Assembly (NCBI GenBank): GCA_021788685.1
Contig: JAJYKH010000097.1
Location: 1-8,493 of the forward strand
DNA length: 8,493 nucleotides
Direction of reading: 5' to 3'
Source: Deltaproteobacteria bacterium
GTDB taxonomy: Bacteria; Desulfobacterota; Desulfobulbia; Desulfobulbales; UBA5123
Of this stretch, positions 6,032 to 8,493 are shown in pieces. Every line of letters starts with the position of its first letter. Within the stretch, counting starts at the first letter, position 1. The position numbers and the translations under genes are program-made. The notes below the pieces were generated by a model. The model had not been told where the DNA came from, ran no database searches, and was given only the letters and a program-made list of their open reading frames with translations.

Positions 6032-7875
6032 GCCCCGGAGGCCGGGAAGAAGATCCGGAACGTGGTTCCCTGGCCCATTTCGCTCTGCACGTCGATGTAA
6101 GCCCCGTTTTCGCCGACGATGCGGTCGACAATGGCAAGTCCCAGGCCGGTGCCCCGGCACCGGTCCTTGGTCGAGAAGAACGGCTCGAAGATGTGGGGCA
6201 TGTTCTTTGGGGGAATGCCGAACCCCGAATCGGCCACGGCCAAGGCCATGTAGGTGCCCCCCGGAATGTCCACGAAACGGCCCCGAAGAGGGGCGGCGAG
6301 CGCGAGCCGCCTGGTTTCGATGCGGAGGACCCCGCCCTGGACCATGGCGTCCCGGGCGTTGGTGCACAGGTTGATCAGGACCTGCTCCACCTGGTGGGCG
6401 TCGGCCAGGACCGGCAGCTCGTCATCCGCCAGGCTCAGCCGAAGCATGATTTCATCGGTCAGCAGCGCCCGGATAATGCTCGCGACCTCGTCGATGAGGC
6501 CATTGAGCCTGATTGGGGTGGGCCGGGCGGCCTGGCGGCTGCCGAAGGCCAGGAGGTTGGATGTCATGTTCCGACCCAGCTTGGCCGCCACCAGCATGTG
6601 CTTGAAGTGATCCTCCAGCTGCTCCTTGTTCCCTTCCACCTCGTCCTCCAGCAGGTGGGCGAAGGTGGTGACGGAAGTGAGGATGTTGTTGAAGTCATGG
6701 GCCACCCCGGCGGCGAAGTGGCCGAGGCATTCCATCTTCTTGGCCTGGAGCAGCTCCTCTTCGAGCTGTTTCTGGTCGGTGATGTCCCGGTTGCTGCCCC
6801 GCTTGCCGCGGTACCTGCCCTCGATGGCGATGGGGCTGCAGGTGTGGGCCAGCCAGCGGATCTGGCCGTCCTTGGTGACGATCCGGAACGTGCGCTCCTC
6901 CACCTGCCCTTCCCCCGAATTGAGGATATGGTCCCGGATGGCCGCCCGGTCGTCGGGGTGGATGATCTCGAAGAGGAGCTGGGGACGGGCCGTGAGCTCC
7001 TCGCGGGAGTAGCCGGTGATCCGCCGGCACGATGGGGAAATGAAGGCGATCTCGTTCCGCTCGTCGATCCACCATTCGAAGTGATGGGCGTGCTCGGAGA
7101 CGATCCGGAACTTTTCCTCGCTTTCGGCCATGGCGGTTTCGTACCGGGCGAGGCTCCGGGTGAGGAGCAAAATCGCGCCGCTCCCGAGCAGCCACAGGAG
7201 GAAATGGTTGATCAGGATGGAGTTGCGGCTGGAAGCGGCGATCGCCAGGTAGGGGGCCAATGGCACGGCGATGCTCATGCCGCCCCGAACGTCGCCCAGG
7301 CGGTACCCCTGCGGGGCATGGCATTTCAGGCACTTCTCCTCGGTCACGTAGGGCGCGAGGAGCCGCAGGTAGGGGCGGCCCTCGATCTGGGTGATCTCGC
7401 TCACCTCGCCCGCCCCCTGCTCGAAGGAGAGCAGCGCCGCCCGCTCCCAAGGGTCGGGACTGTTCTCCGGGTCGAGGGGATTGAGGCTGACCGTCCGGTT
7501 CATGACGGCAAGCTCGGGCGAGCGCTGGCGGAGAAGATCATAGACCTGACTGGTCATGCGGAAGGGGTTGATCAGGGTGAGGACGCGGCCGTCCGTGGTG
7601 GTGATTTCCCTGCCTTCCGGCGGCAGGAAAGTATTGGGCGGGTTCTGCTCCGTAGCCGGGGCGTAGACGCCGCCGTAGAGCGTATTCCACCTCCTGTAGG
7701 CGAGATTGTGCTCGAAAATGGTCCGCGCCTCGACCAGGGCCTTGTCGATGGTGTCCCGCTTGTTGGCGTAAAGGTTCCAGCCGGCGGAGACGGCGATCAG
7801 AGCGGTCCAGACACCCAGAAGCCAGAGGGAAAACTTCCTGGCGCCGAATTTCTGGCTGAATTCCTGCAGCATCAC
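6013..7875 (-). CDS. Membrane sensor histidine kinase with periplasmic c-heme (DUF3365/Tll0287-like) domain and PAS domain
   Basis: A 620-residue kinase. In order: membrane segment about 15-35; periplasmic domain about 36-215 containing CLKCH (C182, C185, H186), a single c-heme attachment motif of the kind found in DUF3365 sensors; membrane segment about 220-239; PAS domain about 250-370 (FRIVSEHAHHFEWWID, IHPDD, then ITDQKQLEEEL); HisKA with phosphoacceptor H393 in GHFAAGVAHDFNNILTS; and HATPase with N box NLCTNARDAM (502-511), DSGFGIP (549-555), FEPFFSTK (563-570) and GTGLGLA (575-581). There is no receiver domain, and no response regulator is in the window. The heme could sense redox state or a gaseous ligand; this is inference. 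The start is GTG 7875 or ATG 7872, just after an in-frame stop; no clear Shine-Dalgarno is adjacent. Element B lies directly upstream. The last residues, AVTGDE, come from a heptamer repeat. Confidence 0.93.
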   Translation of the reverse strand: MMLQEFSQKFGARKFSLWLLGVWTALIAVSAGWNLYANKRDTIDKALVEARTIFEHNLAYRRWNTLYGGVYAPATEQNPPNTFLPPEGREITTTDGRVLTLINPFRMTSQVYDLLRQRSPELAVMNRTVSLNPLDPENSPDPWERAALLSFEQGAGEVSEITQIEGRPYLRLLAPYVTEEKCLKCHAPQGYRLGDVRGGMSIAVPLAPYLAIAASSRNSILINHFLLWLLGSGAILLLTRSLARYETAMAESEEKFRIVSEHAHHFEWWIDERNEIAFISPSCRRITGYSREELTARPQLLFEIIHPDDRAAIRDHILNSGEGQVEERTFRIVTKDGQIRWLAHTCSPIAIEGRYRGKRGSNRDITDQKQLEEELLQAKKMECLGHFAAGVAHDFNNILTSVTTFAHLLEDEVEGNKEQLEDHFKHMLVAAKLGRNMTSNLLAFGSRQAARPTPIRLNGLIDEVASIIRALLTDEIMLRLSLADDELPVLADAHQVEQVLINLCTNARDAMVQGGVLRIETRRLALAAPLRGRFVDIPGGTYMALAVADSGFGIPPKNMPHIFEPFFSTKDRCRGTGLGLAIVDRIVGENGAYIDVQSEMGQGTTFRIFFPASGAVTGDE

Positions 7876-7876
7876 C

Positions 7877-8035
7877 GTAACCGATCACAGGGGCATCGGA
7901 GCGTCGGGGCAACTCCTGCCTCACTTTTGTATGCGATCACAGATGCCGGAGATGCACGAAAGCGGCCTGTGAGGCTGTACTCGGGGGCGCGAACAGGCCG
8001 CTGACAAAGCAGATTCGGTGCCTGTGATCGCTTAC
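7877..8035 (-). repeat. Structured repeat element, copy B (upstream of histidine kinase)
   Basis: Second copy of the element at 3603-3748. Outer stem: GTATGCGATCACAG 7929-7942 with CTGTGATCGCTTAC 8022-8035 (one T-T mismatch), then an A-C mismatch, two G-T wobbles and CC/GG to 7947/8017. Inner stem: AGCGGCCTGT 7961-7970 with ACAGGCCGCT 7993-8002, loop 7971-7992. Conserved unpaired segments are GTGAGGCT (7969-7976) and GACAAAGCAGAT (8003-8014). A further direct arm copy, GTAACCGATCACAGGGG (7877-7893), lies just before the kinase start. Compared with copy A, the second inner-stem pair changes from T-A to G-C with pairing kept, and the outer stem gains a G-C pair where A has a bulge. Between arms 2 and 3 the minus transcript has a small hairpin, GGCA-GGAGT-TGCC (7906-7918), with GGAG in its loop. 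GC-rich similarity to copy A resumes at 8045-8063. Confidence 0.75.
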
Positions 8036-8180
8036 GCATCACCGGGCCGGGATGGCCGGCAGGACGGCCGGCTGCAAGGGGCGGGACCAAAAAGGTATGG
8101 ATGAGATGTTTCGCATGAGGCCGGAGAATGTGCCCACCTGTAAGCCCTTGTTCCCCCGGACCAAGGGAGAGATTTCGGGC

Positions 8181-8209
8181 TTGTTCCGCGAGTCCCGTTT
8201 AAGTATGCT
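8181..8209 (+). promoter_or_regulatory. Possible plus-strand promoter for the exported-protein gene
   Basis: TTGTTC 8181-8186, 17 nt, then TATGCT 8204-8209 gives 3/6 and 4/6 matches to the sigma70 consensus. It would leave a leader of about 145 nt before the ATG at 8364. The match is weak, but the AT-rich patch around 8200-8240 is the only promoter-like stretch in this gap. Upstream, CCCTTG 8145-8150 and CAAGGG 8162-8167 can form a hairpin. Confidence 0.3.
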
Positions 8210-8230
8210 ATTCTTTGGAAAAATTGTCTA
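8202..8230 (-). promoter_or_regulatory. Possible minus-strand promoter for the histidine kinase
   Basis: On the minus strand TAGACA (8230-8225) is followed after 17 nt by CATACT (8207-8202), matching 5/6 and 4/6 of the sigma70 boxes. A transcript from here would carry a leader of about 320 nt that includes all of element B before the kinase start. It overlaps the weaker plus-strand candidate, so the two may compete. Confidence 0.4.
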
Positions 8231-8298
8231 GTTTTAATGCCTGGGTGGGGTATGCGCCGGGAAAGACGGCGGAGGAATCCCATGGCGCGCGAGGAAAC

Positions 8299-8328
8299 GG
8301 GACGGAGTTTGAAAACTTGCTCCGGCCC
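8299..8328 (+). promoter_or_regulatory. Leader hairpin upstream of the exported-protein gene
   Basis: CGGAG 8303-8307 pairs with CTCCG 8320-8324 around a 12-nt loop, and GGG 8299-8301 pairs with CCC 8326-8328 across an A/G mismatch. It lies 24 nt before the Shine-Dalgarno of the gene at 8364. There is no T-run, so it is not an intrinsic terminator. I do not recognise it as a known riboswitch. Confidence 0.3.
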
Positions 8329-8363
8329 ATCGACGAAGACCCCCATGAGCCAAGGAGAGAATG

Positions 8364-8493
8364 ATGACCGGAAAGCGTTTTCTTTCAGTGCTCCTTTTGG
8401 TGGTGATCTTTTCGCCGGGGCTTCCCGGCACGGCCGCGGCCGAGGTGATCAATCAGGCGCGCTGTTACGATGAGGCGGGCGCGGAGATCGCCT
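8364..8493 (+). CDS. Exported protein, N-terminal fragment (possibly DUF1566/Lcl-type secreted protein)
   Basis: The frame is open from ATG 8364 to the window end, giving 43 residues. A second in-frame ATG lies at 8361, but AAGGAG (8352-8357) is 6 nt from 8364 and only 3 nt from 8361, so 8364 is preferred. The N-terminus MTGKRFLSVLLLVVIFSPGL then PGTAAAEV is a clear Sec signal peptide with an AXA-type cleavage site. The first mature residues, EVINQARCYDEAGAEIA, recall secreted DUF1566 proteins of Geobacter-like bacteria, which often start with a CYD-x-AG-x-x-IA stretch. That match is from memory on a short segment and is only suggestive. Export is well supported; function is not. Confidence 0.7.
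   Translation, partial: MTGKRFLSVLLLVVIFSPGLPGTAAAEVINQARCYDEAGAEIA

Noticed and set aside
5941..8004. 687-residue open frame on the plus strand
   Set aside because: It is the antisense shadow of the histidine kinase, and the predicted protein has no recognisable domain.
8237..8473. 78-residue plus-strand frame MPGWGMRRERRRR...
   Set aside because: It overlaps the signal-peptide gene at 8364 in another frame, has no Shine-Dalgarno and has Arg/Gly-rich composition typical of shadow frames.

Overview
The window is GC-rich and carries no mobile-element genes, rRNA, tRNA or CRISPR. Its gene content is two adjacent 12-heme c-type cytochromes, a sensor kinase with a periplasmic CXXCH heme motif, carboxynorspermidine decarboxylase and a radical SAM/SPASM-like enzyme. 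This suggests a metal- or sulfur-respiring member of the Desulfuromonadales/Geobacterales. The assignment is inferred from gene content alone.

Layout. 1-510 (minus) is the N-terminal part of a dGTPase-like HD phosphohydrolase that runs off the left edge. A 270-bp divergent intergenic region with three consecutive inverted repeats separates it from a two-gene plus-strand unit: a zinc nucleoside/tRNA-type deaminase (781-1287) and a radical SAM protein (1306-2310), 18 nt apart. Converging on this unit is nspC (2445-3614, minus). The 464-bp gap upstream of nspC holds structured repeat copy A and then a sigma70-like promoter for the cytochromes. The two cytochromes (4079-4894 and 4907-5770, plus) are 12 nt apart and form an operon that ends at a strong intrinsic terminator (5850-5876). 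A histidine kinase (6013-7875, minus) converges on them. The convergent junction contains two copies of a heptamer-repeat element, one on each side of the terminator. Structured repeat copy B lies just upstream of the kinase. A truncated exported protein begins at 8364.

How the genes may work together. The cytochromes are paralogs, each built of three tetraheme modules. One has an ordinary export signal and the other a probable lipoprotein signal, so they look like an envelope electron-transfer pair. The neighbouring kinase has a c-heme motif in its periplasmic domain and could sense redox state or a gaseous ligand. No response regulator is in the window, so a link between kinase and cytochromes is inference.

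The most unusual signal is the structured repeat (copies A and B, about 150-200 bp). It has an outer stem of GTAAGC-ATCACAGG type, an inner 10-bp stem with a compensatory base-pair change, and conserved unpaired segments. Both copies lie immediately upstream of a minus-strand gene in the same orientation. A third copy of the outer-arm sequence reaches the start codon, so mutually exclusive pairings are possible. It may be an undescribed cis-acting RNA or a dispersed repeat family. The window alone cannot decide which.
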